In this document: positions 52,061 to 63,500 of the stretch, in pieces
How positions within the stretch are numbered: position 1 is the stretch's first letter
How the letters are laid out: each line of letters begins with the position of its first letter
Assembly: GCF_018327645.1 (NCBI RefSeq)
Contig: NZ_BMAY01000001.1
Location: 124,001 to 188,000 of the forward strand
Direction of reading: 5' to 3'
DNA: 64,000 nucleotides
From: Lactobacillus corticis
GTDB taxonomy: Bacteria > Bacillota > Bacilli > Lactobacillales > Lactobacillaceae
The notes under the pieces: model-generated
What the model saw: the letters and a program-made list of their open reading frames with translations, nothing else
Told to the model about the DNA's origin: nothing
Database searches by the model: none
Made by a program: the position numbers and the translations under genes

Positions 52061-54882
52061 TTGGTAGTAGCATCCAAAGCAGCTTCGTTTTCAGAGACAT
52101 TAACTGTTACGGTGACATCCTTGGTTTGACCGTTTGGCAAGGTAATTGTAACTACACCCGTGCTAGTACCAGCTTCTGAAGTGCTTGGCTTGGTCTTCCA
52201 TTCGAATTTGGCGTCATCTGGGTAGGTACCAGTCTTGTCAATGTAGTCTTCTGCATCACCAATAGCTGAATCTTTATCAACATTAACTGTCTTACCAGTT
52301 GCATCGACAACGTGAACTGGGGCATCTGAAACAGTATCAGTTGAGTCGTCAGAGTAAGTTACCGTAACATCGCCGGTAGTGTCGCCAACCTTTGATACGT
52401 CAGGCGTCTTAGCCCATTCTTCGCTCTTTGGCGTTACGGCATTGCCATCAGTGTCCTTCAATGAACTTGGGTCAATTGAATCAGCAGCCTTCACATCGTT
52501 GCCAACAAAAGTGTATTGATCTTGAGCCTTTGGATCTACCTTATCAGCAATCTTGGTTTCAGTACCATCCGTTATTGTTACGTTTACTGGTAATGGATCA
52601 GTCTTGGCACCATCAGGGTAGATAACTCGTACAGATGGACTTTCACCATTTGCTGTTTGGTTTGTACCAACCTTAGTCCAATCAGGTTCATTTACCCAAA
52701 TGACCTTAGTACCTTTGGTTTCTGAACTATCGTCAGCAGGTACGGTGGTTGGCATGTCACTCATATTTTCAATGGTAGTTGAAGCATCCAACCCGTCTTT
52801 TACTTCATCTAGCGTTCTAGTAACATCTTGTGTAACTGGATTTGGATATACAAAGACCGTAATCGGTACATCCACACCTTCACCGTTCGTGGAATTCTGA
52901 ACATGAACCACTGCTGGTGTACCTTCATTGACAACGGTTGTAACCGTACCAACTCCGTCTTTACTTGGAGTAGTAGTACTTACCATCTTGGTTGCTTTAG
53001 ATACATCTGGAGCTTGCGTCCAAGTATAAACCGTATCCGAAGGAAGACCCTTTCGAGCTTCTTCAGCAATCCCTTGAGATGCGTCTGGCATGTTGCCAAC
53101 AGTCGTGTAAATATCTTGACCTTGGTAAGTTACAGGATTTGGTGCTAAGGTGTATTGTTCACCAACTAACTTGTATGCATTTGACTGAGTATTTTGTTGG
53201 TAAGTTGAAAAACCAGCTAAAACCCCAGAGAATTGGGTACCATTGTCACCAGTCGGCAAGGTACCTTGAGTAGCATCAGTATGGTCGGCATCAAATTCGA
53301 TCGTGTAGCTTGAGTATTGAGAGTTACGAGTCTTCCCCCATGACTTCAAGGAAATGTAGGTTGAGAAGTCACGTGAGTTAACCGGTGCTCCAGAATTAAT
53401 ATTCTTTTGTTGAAGCTGATCGTTTACGCCATTTTCATCCGTCTGCAAGTATGACCGTGTTGAATCATCTTGAGAAGCGGTGATAATTCCTGAACCATTG
53501 ACAGTCTTACCGTTGATCGTGTAGCCAGTATTAGTAGTATTACTGTTATCACCCTTATATTGGCCAAACGAGTCTAGCAAGATCCCGTGGGTATCACCAT
53601 CATAAGCATTACCCATCATGTCTTTTCCTTGATCAACATCTTTATCAGCAAAAATCAAGGTATATAAGTTGTTCAAAGTGTTAGCACTTGAGCCTTCCAA
53701 CATTGAACCGTAGTATAACCCTTGAATATATTCGTTAGTGGCCGAAGTCCCTAAAGTAGAGCTACCAACCAAGTTAGGAACACCATTGGCATTAGAATCT
53801 GTAGATGGATTAAAGGTTTGAACAACATGTTCTTCTGGATCAGAAACTACTCCATAATTTCCTCGAACGTAACCTGCACCATCATTATCGGCACTCTTTG
53901 GAGTATCGATAGTTACCGTCACATCACCAGTAATCTTGTAGTCACCAGTTAAAGCAATCCCCATCCGGGCGTTTTGTAAACCTTTAACACCATTAGCGTA
54001 GTAACCATTGTAATCAGTGTAATTTAACCCATATGATGGGAAGAAGGTAATCTTGTAGTGAACCTTGCCGTTACCGTTATCGGTCTTTTCAACTTTAATG
54101 TTGTTGTTAACAAAGTCGTTATTTTCTTTTGGTTCGTCCTTGTTACCTAAGTTGGCGTTTACAATCTCGTAAGCCTTATTAACCCCATTGGTAGTAATAA
54201 ACTTGTACCACTTTCCATCAGTACCTTTGAAAATACTTGAGGTTCGATTGTTAGATGAGGTTAAGCCAGTTTCTTGTGAAAGCTTGTTATTAACCTCAGA
54301 TGACTGGTTACTAATCCCTGGTCCAGAAATGTTAACTGCATTTGAATCAGTTGCTGAAGCTGCAGCAGCTTTAAGAACCGCTTTAGTAGCAACAGGAGCC
54401 TTGCTTGCTGCACTAGTGTTCTTGTTTGCAGACTCAGTTGTTGAACTGGTCTTAGCTGAACTTTCACTAGTAGCAGAACTTTCATTAGCGTCTGAGCTTT
54501 CAGCTGCAGAGTTGGTTGAACTTTGTGCTGAACTAGAGCTGGTCGTTGCAGCTTCCTTAGTTTCTGCAGAACTATTAGTACTTGCTGCCTTGTCAGCAGA
54601 TTCCGTGCTTGAAGTAGTATCTGCGCTAGTGGAGCTGCTAGTTTCAGCACTAGCATCCGTGTTGCTTGAGCTCGAACTAGTACTGCTTGAGCTTTGACTA
54701 GTTGCCTTGCTAGTTTCCACTACACTAGTATCAGTTGTTGCTGCTGATACCTTTTGCAATGGAATCCCTGCACCTAAAGCTATACTAAAAATAGTAGCGC
54801 CAATAAATACCGAAGCAGTCTTGCCTGAAACTTTCCGAATGGAATAGTGGCGCTGCTCTTTGGTCTCAATGCGTTTTCCCAT

Positions 54883-54987
54883 TATAATACATTCCTTTCA
54901 ATACACACACGATACAGCAATTATTTAGAATAACTAATAATTCTGAGCACACAAATTAAATCTGTATCGCTTGATTTTTCCCTTACA
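54883..54987 (-). promoter_or_regulatory. structured 5' UTR of the Rib surface protein
   Basis: The roughly 105-base leader can form an 8-bp stem CGATACAG (54962-54969 side) with CTGTATCG (54910-54917 side), enclosing a smaller AGAAT/ATTCT hairpin (54927-54944). The ribosome site AAAGGA lies just after. Long stable leaders are known to stabilise S-layer and surface protein mRNAs in lactobacilli. Confidence 0.5.
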
Positions 54988-54993
54988 CTCGTA

Positions 54994-55022
54994 ATCATAT
55001 ACCGTTTAGTTGGTAAAGTAAA
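54994..55022 (-). promoter_or_regulatory. promoter of the Rib surface protein
   Basis: On the minus strand TTTACT (55017-55022) and TATGAT (54994-54999) are spaced by 17 bases. Confidence 0.6.
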
Positions 55023-55436
55023 ACATTTACGGCCGTCAAAATTATCGTCTGATCTATATTTATTTGCTTATTCATTTTCCGTTATAATAACAATCTTGCC
55101 CATATTTTGTTATCTTAATCACAATATTTATTGGATGATCTGCAAGAAGTGCGTAGCTAATGCAGAAAGCGATTGCATTTAAAATTACACATAGATAAAA
55201 TAATAACCGTTTGTTTCAAATTGTAAAAATGATTTTATAACGGATTTTATTTTATTTTTGCCCCTTATTTTTGATTATTTAATTACAAGTTGTTTATCGT
55301 TGATCAGCAAACGGCATACCCTCAACGTTTGATTGCCTTTGTCAATGGGAATTTATTCCTAAAATAAAAAATCTTGACATTTTTTAAAAAAATCCGCAAA
55401 ATAATATGTGTTATCTGAATAGTGATGACCTTTAAT
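55023..55436. other. intergenic region, no gene seen
   Basis: AT-rich stretch between divergent surface protein and pyrR genes. Apart from a plus-strand TTGACA (55374-55379) that could be the pyrR -35 element, with a loose -10 near 55397-55405, no coding frame, repeat or RNA fold convinced me. Confidence 0.5.
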
Positions 55437-55535
55437 TTAGTCCAGTGAGGCTTGGAAGGAATTCTGCATGTAGGCATTTTTTAATATTTGCCCGTAAGCA
55501 AGACTGCCCTGGACTACCAGAGCAGTCTTTTTTTC
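55437..55535 (+). promoter_or_regulatory. PyrR-dependent attenuator
   Basis: The PyrR binding loop AGTCCAGTGAGGCTT (55439-55453) matches the family consensus. The terminator AAGACTGCcCTGG/CCAGaGCAGTCTT with seven T follows at 55500-55534. AGTCCAG (55439-55445) can instead pair with CTGGACT (55509-55515) as antiterminator. With UMP-bound PyrR the terminator forms, so pyrR-pyrP is shut down when pyrimidines are plentiful. Confidence 0.93.
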
Positions 55536-55565
55536 TTCGGTCATCCGCAATGAAAGGAGATTTAT

Positions 55566-56090
55566 ATGAGTAAGGTAATTATTGACGCCACTGGCATGCG
55601 CCGGGCGCTGATGCGCATGACTTATGAAATAGTTGAGCGCAATAAAGGTACCGAGGATCTAGTTTTAGTTGGAATTAAAACTAGAGGCTGGTATATCGCA
55701 CAACGAATTGGAAAAAATTTAGAGAATTTGGAAGGTGTTAATGTTCCGGTTTTGGCTCTAGATGTTTCCAATTATCGGGATGATTTGCCAAAAGCCGAAC
55801 GTGAAAGCATCATCCGCAGTCAGCAGCTTGACTACGATATTACCGATAAGAAGGTAATTTTGGTCGATGACGTGCTGTTTACCGGTCGAACTATCCGAGC
55901 TGCGCTTGATGCTCTAATGGATCAAGGACGGCCAGCTGCAATCAATTTAGCAGTACTGGTTGACCGTGGACATCGGGAATTACCAGTCCGGCCAGACTTT
56001 ATTGGGAAGAATATTCCGACCGCTTTAAGCGAAACCGTCAAAGTCGCCATGACGGAAGTTGACGATCGCGATGCGGTCAGCTTGGCCTAA
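55566..56090 (+). CDS. pyrR: pyrimidine operon attenuator / uracil phosphoribosyltransferase
   Basis: A 174-residue RNA-binding regulator with the PRTase fold. The PRPP loop is [19 protein letters not shown] (about 98-116), the basic RNA-binding surface follows TRGWYIAQR, and the C-terminal [21 protein letters not shown] is diagnostic of PyrR. AAAGGAG lies before ATG 55566. Autoregulated by its own leader (55437-55535). Cotranscribed with the permease. Confidence 0.96.
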   Translation: MSKVIIDATGMRRALMRMTYEIVERNKGTEDLVLVGIKTRGWYIAQRIGKNLENLEGVNVPVLALDVSNYRDDLPKAERESIIRSQQLDYDITDKKVILVDDVLFTGRTIRAALDALMDQGRPAAINLAVLVDRGHRELPVRPDFIGKNIPTALSETVKVAMTEVDDRDAVSLA

Positions 56091-56111
56091 GCATAGTAAG
56101 GAGTTAAAATC

Positions 56112-57386
56112 TTGAAAAATCAAACTCATGCTAATGGCGCCATCCTTGACGTCGATGAAAAGCCAAAATTAGGCGAAGGAATTGCACTGTCGTTGCAGCA
56201 CATGTTCGCCATGTTTGGTTCCACTGTCCTGGTTCCTATTCTGATCGGAATCAACCCTAGCATTGCCTTAATGGCCTCCGGTGTGGGAACGCTAACGCAC
56301 ATGCTGCTTACCCACTTTAAAATCCCTGCCTATCTAGGTTCCAGTTTTGCCTTTGTGGCTACCATGCAGGCCTTAATGAAGGCTGATGGCTATCCTGCCG
56401 TAGCTCAAGGGGCAATTGCTTCAGGGTTGGTTTATGTCATAGTTGCTTTTATCATCAGCAAATTTGGTTCTGACTGGGTGAACAAAGTGCTCCCGCCAAT
56501 TGTGGTTGGCCCAATCGTCATCGTTATTGGCTTGTCGCTTGCTTCAACCGCTGCCAGCGATGCGATGATGAATAATAATAAGTATGATTTAACCTACTTT
56601 GCCGTAGCTATCTTCACCTTAATCATGACCTTGATCTTTCAAATGTACTTCAAGGGCTTTCCAAGTTTAATCTCCATTATGTTGGGATTGATTTGTGGTT
56701 ACCTGCTTAGCTGCGTGTTAGGAATTGTGGACTTCTCCACTGTTGAAAAGGCTAAATGGTTCTCATTGCCAGCCTTCCAAGTGCCATTTGTTACTTATAA
56801 ATTTAAGTGGTATCCAGAAGCAATCCTGACCATGGCCCCGATTGCCTTTGTTACCATGACTGAACACATGGGCCACATTATGGTGCTCGATTCGATGACG
56901 CAACGGAACTTCTTTAAAGATCCTGGTTTGCATCGGACAATGCTGGGAGACGGGATGTCAACGATTATTGCCGGCTTTATTGGTGGACCTCCAACAACCT
57001 CTTACGGTGAAAACATCGGTGTCCTTGCCATGACCAAGGTTTACTCAGTCTGGGTATTGGCTGGGGCAGCAGGCTTTGCGATCGTCTTCAGTTTTATCGG
57101 TAAGATTTCAGCTTTAATTGAGTCAATTCCGATGCCGGTTATCGGAGGGATCTCCTTCCTGCTATTTGGGACGATTGCCTCTAATGGTTTAATGATCTTA
57201 GTCGATAACAAGATTGACTTTGGTGAAAAGCGCAACATGCTAATCGCCTCCGTGATCTTAGTCATTGGGATCGGCGGTGCCTACCTGCAAATCGGCAGCT
57301 TCCAATTAACCAGCGTTGCTCTTTCAACGATCTTGGGAATGTTAATGAACTGGATCCTGCCTGAAAAAGCAGCTAGCGAAAAATAA
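56112..57386 (+). CDS. uraA: uracil permease
   Basis: A 424-residue nucleobase:cation symporter-2 family member with 14 helices and the motif FGSTVLVPILIGINPSIALMASGVGTL at the start, FVTMTEHMGHIMVLDSMTQRNF with the substrate Glu of this family, and GGPPTTSYGENIGV. Imports uracil for salvage by PyrR/Upp. The start is TTG 56112 with AAGGAG 9 bases upstream. Follows pyrR by 21 bases. Also called PyrP. Confidence 0.95.
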   Translation: MKNQTHANGAILDVDEKPKLGEGIALSLQHMFAMFGSTVLVPILIGINPSIALMASGVGTLTHMLLTHFKIPAYLGSSFAFVATMQALMKADGYPAVAQGAIASGLVYVIVAFIISKFGSDWVNKVLPPIVVGPIVIVIGLSLASTAASDAMMNNNKYDLTYFAVAIFTLIMTLIFQMYFKGFPSLISIMLGLICGYLLSCVLGIVDFSTVEKAKWFSLPAFQVPFVTYKFKWYPEAILTMAPIAFVTMTEHMGHIMVLDSMTQRNFFKDPGLHRTMLGDGMSTIIAGFIGGPPTTSYGENIGVLAMTKVYSVWVLAGAAGFAIVFSFIGKISALIESIPMPVIGGISFLLFGTIASNGLMILVDNKIDFGEKRNMLIASVILVIGIGGAYLQIGSFQLTSVALSTILGMLMNWILPEKAASEK

Positions 57387-57413
57387 GCTTACTTAACTAA
57401 TTCAAAATCAAAG

Positions 57414-57446
57414 AACGTGTGGTGCTAATGCATCACACGTTTTTTA
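57414..57446 (+). terminator. terminator after uraA
   Basis: AACGTGTGgTG pairs with CAtCACACGTT around CTAATG and is followed by TTTTT. Confidence 0.85.
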
Positions 57447-57451
57447 GATAA

Positions 57452-57486
57452 GAAAAAGCCAGATTTCTGATTGAAATCTGACTTTT
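57452..57486 (-). terminator. terminator of the MucBP surface protein
   Basis: On the minus strand AGTCAGATTTC pairs with GAAATCTGgCT around AATCA and is followed by TTTTTC. Confidence 0.8.
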
Positions 57487-57517
57487 CTTTATTTAATGCT
57501 CAATGTGTGTATTGAAA

Positions 57518-60500
57518 TTAATGACGCTTACGCTTCCGAGTATCGGCCAGGCCGAACAAGAATGCTGCGCCTGCTAACAAGACACCTGCAACTGACCAGG
57601 CAGTCTTCTCATTCTCACCAGTTTGTGGCAATTCTGATGAGTTGTTGTTAGTTTGAGCAACCTGCTTAGCCGGTTCAGCCTTCACATCAGAAACTTCCTT
57701 AACTACAGTCTTCTTGCTCTTGTTAGGAGTTTCTGGTGTCTTCGGCGTTACATTCTCGACTGTCTTGCCTGTATTTGGCTTTGAAGGAGTCGATGGAGTC
57801 GAAGGCTTGGATGGCTTTTCTGGGGTGACATTGTCAGTCTCCTTGCCTGGCTTCTTAGTGTAGACAACCGTAGTGTCCTTGCCTGGGTTTTCTGGCGTTA
57901 CCGTTGGCGTTGATGGCGTGTAGCCTGGGATGTCTGGCACTGGTTCGTCAGGAGTTACCTTGGTTGGATCGTTAGGATCCGTTGGGTAAGTTGGCGTTGG
58001 GGCATTTGGAATCTTGTTGCCATTAGGGTCAACCGGAATAATCTTACCGTTAGTGGTGTACGTTACCGTATCAGTTACGTTAGGATTTTCTGGAGTTGCC
58101 GTCAAGCCACCAGCTACCTTCTTGTCTGAGTGGTAGCCGTTTACTACAGGTACCGAAACATTGCCAAAGGTCTTAGAACCAGTCCAAGGAGTGGTTGAAA
58201 TCGTCTTGCCAGTTACCTTGTCGACAGTGACAGTTCTAGTGAAGGCGTTCTTTTGAGTTTGAACGTTGTCGCTAGGAGTATTGTCGCCGGCACCGGTGTA
58301 GTGAACGGTTTGACTAGCATCGCGAGTAACATCGGTTTGATCTTCAGTGTACTTCGGACCATCTGGGTTGTTAGGGTTGATTGGCGTATTTGGATTCTTT
58401 GGATTGTCTGGCGTTACCGTAGTTGTACCGTGCTTGAATACAACAACGTAAGTTTGACCATTGTTCGAATCGCCAAATTCGCTACCAACTTTGCCAGTGT
58501 AGCCATCTGAAACTAATTCGTAACCCTTGTCTTCCAAAGACTTAATCGTGTCAGCAGTCGTGTAGGTGATCTTGTCGCCATACTTGCCTGACAAGTCCTT
58601 AGTTTCTAGAACTGCATCGTTATTGTCTTGGTCAACGTACTTAACAGTTAATGAACTGTCTTTCTTGTTGTAAACAACTGGCGTGTCCTCACCTGGATTG
58701 CTTGGAGTTACCGTTGGCGTTTCTGGCGTGTAGCCAGGAATGTTTGGTACTGGTTCATCCGGCGTTACCTTGGTTGGGTCAGTTGGATCCGTTGGGTAAG
58801 TTGGCGTTGGCGCATCTGGAATCTTGTTGCCGTTTGGATCAACCGGAACAATCTTGCCGTTAGTCGTGTAGGTTACAGTATCAGTTACGTTTGGATTTTC
58901 TGGCGTTGCTGTCAAGCCACCCGCTACCTTCTTATCAGCGTGGTAACCATCAACAACTGGCGTATCAACTGAGCCAAAGGTCTTAGAACCAGTCCAAGGA
59001 GTCGTTGAAATGGTCTTGCCAGTTACCTTGTCGACAGTAACAGTTCTAGTGAAGGCGTTCTTTTGAGTTTGAACGTTGTCGCTAGGAGTATTGTCGCCGG
59101 CACCGGTGTAGTGAACGGTTTGACTAGCGTCGCGCGTTACATCGGTTTGGTCTTCAGTGTACTTAGGACCATCTGGGTTGTTAGGGTTGATTGGCGTATT
59201 CGGATTCTTTGGATTATCTGGCGTTACCGTCGTTGTACCGTGCTTGAATACAACTACGTAAGTTTGACCATTGTTCGAGTCGCCAAATTCGCTGCCAACT
59301 TTGCCCGTGTAGCCATCTGAAACTAATTCATAGCCCTTGTCTTCCAAAGACTTAATCGTGTCAGCAGTCGTGTAGGTGATCTTGTCGCCATACTTGCCTG
59401 ACAAGTCCTTAGTTTCTAGAACTGCATCGTTATTGTCTTGGTCAACGTACTTAACAGTTAATGAACTGTCTTTCTTGTTGTAAACAACTGGCGTGTCCTC
59501 ACCTGGATTGCTTGGAGTAACCGTTGGCGTCTCTGGGGTGTAGCCAGGAATGTTTGGCACTGGTTCATCCGGAGTTACCTTGGTTGGGTCCGTTGGATCC
59601 GTTGGATAAGTTGGTGTTGGGGCATCTGGAATCTTGTTGCCGTTAGGATCAACCGGAACAATCTTGCCGTTAGTCGTGTACGTTACCGTATTGGTTACGT
59701 TTGGATTTTCTGGCGTTGCCGTTAAGCCACCCGCTACCTTCTTGTCGGCGTGGTAACCGTCGACAACTGGCGTATCAACTGAGCCGAAGGTCTTAGAACC
59801 AGTCCAAGGAGTGGTTGAAATCGTCTTGCCAGTTACCTTGTCGACAGTGACAGTTCTAGTGAAGGCGTTCTTTTGAGTTTGAACGTTGTCGCTAGGAGTA
59901 TTGTCGCCGGCACCGGTGTAGTGAACGGTTTGACTAGCATCGCGAGTAACATCGGTTTGGTCTTCAGTGTACTTAGGACCATCTGGGTTGTTAGGGTTGA
60001 TTGGCGTATTTGGATTTTGTGGGTTGTCTGGCGTTACCGTCGTTGTACCATGTTTCAAGTAAACATTGAACGTTTGTAAGGTCTTGTCATCGTTATCATA
60101 AACATCCTTGGTCGGATATTCAGACTTGTCAAGGACATAACCTTTATCCAGATAACTTTGAAGTTTAGCGTTATAGCCACTATAAATAATGGTTTCGCCA
60201 ATCTTGCCAGTTAATCCACCAGACGTGCCGATTTGAGTTGGAACTTTTTCGCCTTGAGCATTGACATAGTCTTCATCAATAAAGTTGACGATTGCTGCAG
60301 GACTTGCATAGTAAACGACTGGCGTATCTTTGCCTGGGTCACTTGGAGTTACTGTTGGTACTTCTGGCGTGTAACCAGGAATGTTAGGAACAGGTTCATC
60401 CGGCGTTACCTTGGTTGGGTCAGTTGGATCCGTTGGATAAGTTGGATTTGGCACGTTCGGAATCTTGTTGCCGTTTGGATCAACTGGAATGATCTTGCCG

Positions 60501-63500
60501 TTAGCAGCATAAGTTACCGTGTCCTCAACGTTTGGATTTTCCGGCGTAGCCGTCAAACCACCAGCTACCTTCTTGTCTGCATGGTAACCGTCAACAACTG
60601 GCGTATTTTCAGTGCCAAAAGTCTTCGTACCAGTCCAAGGCGTACTTGAAATTGTTTCGCCAGTTACCTTATCAATCGTTACGGTTCTAGTGAAGGCATC
60701 CTTTTGGGTTTGTACCTTGTCAGCCGGAGTCTTGTCGCCAGCACCTGTGTAGTGAACGGTCTGACTAGCATCACGGGTAACGTCCGTTTGGTCGCTAGTG
60801 TACTTAGGACCATCTGGGTTGTTAGGGTTGATTGGCGTATTAGGATTCTTTGGATTGTCTGGCGTTACTGTCGTCGTTGCGTGGTCGTAGTAAACCTTGA
60901 CATCGCTGTTTTCGGTATTACCGTCAACCGTTACCGCTGCAACAGATGCTTTATCTGGAGCAGTGTAGCCGTAGTTGGTCAAATCTGGTGAATCGACCTT
61001 GTTCCAGCTGCCTGATTCAACCGACCAATCGCCGTAGGTAACTTTACCCGTCGTCTTGTTAGTTGAAACCGTCCGCGTCAAAATTACGTCTTGCTCAACT
61101 GGCTTAGCTAATTTACTTGGAATAGCTTCGCCAGTTTGCTTATCAAGATATTCAATTGTCCGTTTAACGGTCTTGGATTCAGTCTTTGTATCGACATCGT
61201 CTGAATTCTTGATATAAGTAACCGTAAAGGTCTGTTCTGGATTATCGTAGGTTGCGGTAAAGCCACCGGCAACTGTCTTATCAGGCGTGTAGCCTGATAC
61301 TGCTGGAGTATCAACTGATGAGAATTCATTGGTGGTCCAAGGAGTTGACGAGATGGTTTCGCCAGTTACCTTGTCAATCGTCACTGTCCGCGTAATCGTG
61401 CCAGTCTTGACATTGTCGGCTGGCGTTTGATCACCGGCACCAGTGTAGTGAACGGTTTGCTTAACATCCTTGGTAACCGTAGTTTGGTCGCTCGTGTACT
61501 TAGGACTGTTAGGGTCGTTAGGGTTGATTGGCGTATTTGGATTTTGTGGGTTGTCTGGCGTTACCGTGGTCGTTGCGTGGTCATAGTAGACCTTCACATC
61601 ACTATTTTCAGTATTGCCATTTACCACTTCGGCTGCAACCGAAGCTTTATCTGGAGCAGTGTAGCCGTAGTTAGTCAAGTCTGGTGAATCAACTTCGTCC
61701 CAGCTGCCTGATTCAACTGTCCAGTCGCCGTAGGTAACTTTACCAGTTGTCTTGTTGTTTGAAACCGTCCGCTTCAAAGTTACGTCTTGTTCAACTGGTT
61801 TAGCTAAACTTGCTGGAATAGCCTTGCCAGTCTTCTTGTCAATGTACTCGATGGTCCGCTTAACGGTCTTTGATTCGGTCGTAGTTTCAATAACGTCTGG
61901 ATTCTTAGTGTAAGTAACCGTAAAGGTTTCTTCTGGGTTGTCGTAGGTTGCAGTAAAGCCACCAGCAACGGTCTTATCAGGCGTGTAGCCTGAAACTTCT
62001 GGAGTATCAACGGATGGAAATTCATTGCTAGTCCAAGGGGTTGATGAAATGGTTTCGCCAGTTACCTTATCGATGGTAACCGTCCGCGTAATCGTACCAG
62101 TCTTAACATTGTCGGCTGGAGTTTGATCGCCGGCACCTGTGTAGTGAACGGTTTGCTTAACATCCTTGGAGACATTGGTTTGGTCGCTAGTGTACTTAGG
62201 ACTGTCTGGGTCATTAGGATTAATTGGCGTATCTGGCGTTTGTGGATTGTCTGGAGTAATCGTCGTGGTTGCGTGCTTGAAGGTTACTTCGTAGACTTTC
62301 CCATTGTTGCTGTCACTGAAGTCTTGACCATCTTGGTTAAACCCATCTGCTACTAACTTGTAGCCTTTATTTTCCAATGACTTAATGGTGTCAGCAGTTG
62401 AGTAGTTAATCTGGGTACCATAGTCGCCCGACAAAGACTTGCTTTCCAAGACTTTATTGTTGGCATCAAGGTCAATATAGTTAACAGTTACGTTGCCGAC
62501 TTGGCTCTCGTCTTTTTTATAGTAAAAAATCACGTCACCATTATAACGTTGGTTTACTCCAGTAAGAAGAATTTTCCCATCGAAAGGAGTTTCAACGTTA
62601 ATTGCATTAGTACTGTCATCGACCCCCAGTTCGTAAGGTCCCAGCGTCTGGGTCGTTCCATTATAATAATTTATCTTTACATTTGCTTCAAATCTACCAT
62701 ATCCTGTTGGCCCCCACCCAAGATAAGTGTATTCGGCGTATATATCTTTAGTGCCCAAACTATATGGGACAAAGTGGATAACCTTAGTATCACCGATAGT
62801 TGAAAAGTTAAAGTTAGAGACAGTACCTTGAGTAGCACCCTCAGTCTTGACGTAAGAATAGCCTGGAATTGTTGGTGCAGCTCCAACAGAATAATTTGTA
62901 CCAGTCATCTTATCATAAACAGTTGGATCTACACCGGGAATTTCTTTATCAGTGTCAACATCACGATATTGAATAGAAACTTTACCCAAAACTGGATTAA
63001 AGTCATTTAAAACAGCTACCCAATCGCCAGTTTCAACCATCTGACCATTTTGGGGCACCATATCTTTAAAGTTTTCTTCTGTCTTATCACCCTTGTTGGC
63101 AGAAGAAATTAAGTAAGAATCGCCGTAGTTAACCAGGGTGTCACCACTAAGAAATAGTTTCATATCTGCACCCTTAACTAACTTAGTAGGCGTGGCGTTG
63201 CCTTTTTCAAAGACATAGATTGTTCCTGGTTCAGAACCGTCTGACTTAACCGTCAAATACCAATCCGGGCCGTGTCCCGCAGGGTTGTTTTCGTGAAAAG
63301 CACCATAAATGTAGTAGTCACTAGAAATAAAATCGGTCTTTACGTTATTTGCGCTTTCAGTAAAAGTTACATCTGGCGTAATTGAATTTTTACTTGAACT
63401 TGAATCATTTGATTCCAATGCTGCAGCCTTCAGCTGAGAAGCTTCAGCCATATTCTTCAAGTTTGAAACATCGACTGTGTTGTTTGTTTCATTAGCTGAA

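Larger units (their letters stand above)
48007..54882 (-). pseudogene. YSIRK/LPXTG surface protein with Rib repeats, split by a nonsense codon
   Basis: Ignoring one stop, 2,291 codons encode a giant cell-wall protein: YSIRK signal peptide (YSIRK at 13-17, cleavage after about 49), Ser/Thr/Ala-rich stretch (about 50-175), a unique domain (about 180-590), Rib-like Ig domains (about 590-960), three 124-residue units with Ca2+-binding DxDxDG-type thrombospondin-3 motifs, nine Rib repeats, one divergent Rib unit, a Gly/Asn spacer, LPQTG (about 2255), a helix and RKRKRR. The stop TAA at 50359-50361 sits in the repeat segment where the other copies read TAC (DGTDYTW). The N-terminal 1,507 residues can be made but lack the sortase signal. 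Such proteins act in adhesion. Promoter at 54994-55022. Confidence 0.85.

Noticed and set aside
54188-54697. A 169-codon plus-strand frame rich in Leu/Ala/Glu
   Set aside because: Antisense of the Ser/Thr/Ala-rich linker of the surface protein; the composition is explained by the complementary codons.
57518-63460. MucBP protein starting at 63460
   Set aside because: The frame stays open to the window edge and includes a YSIRK-type signal peptide at 63900-64000; the TTG at 63460 is an internal Leu codon.
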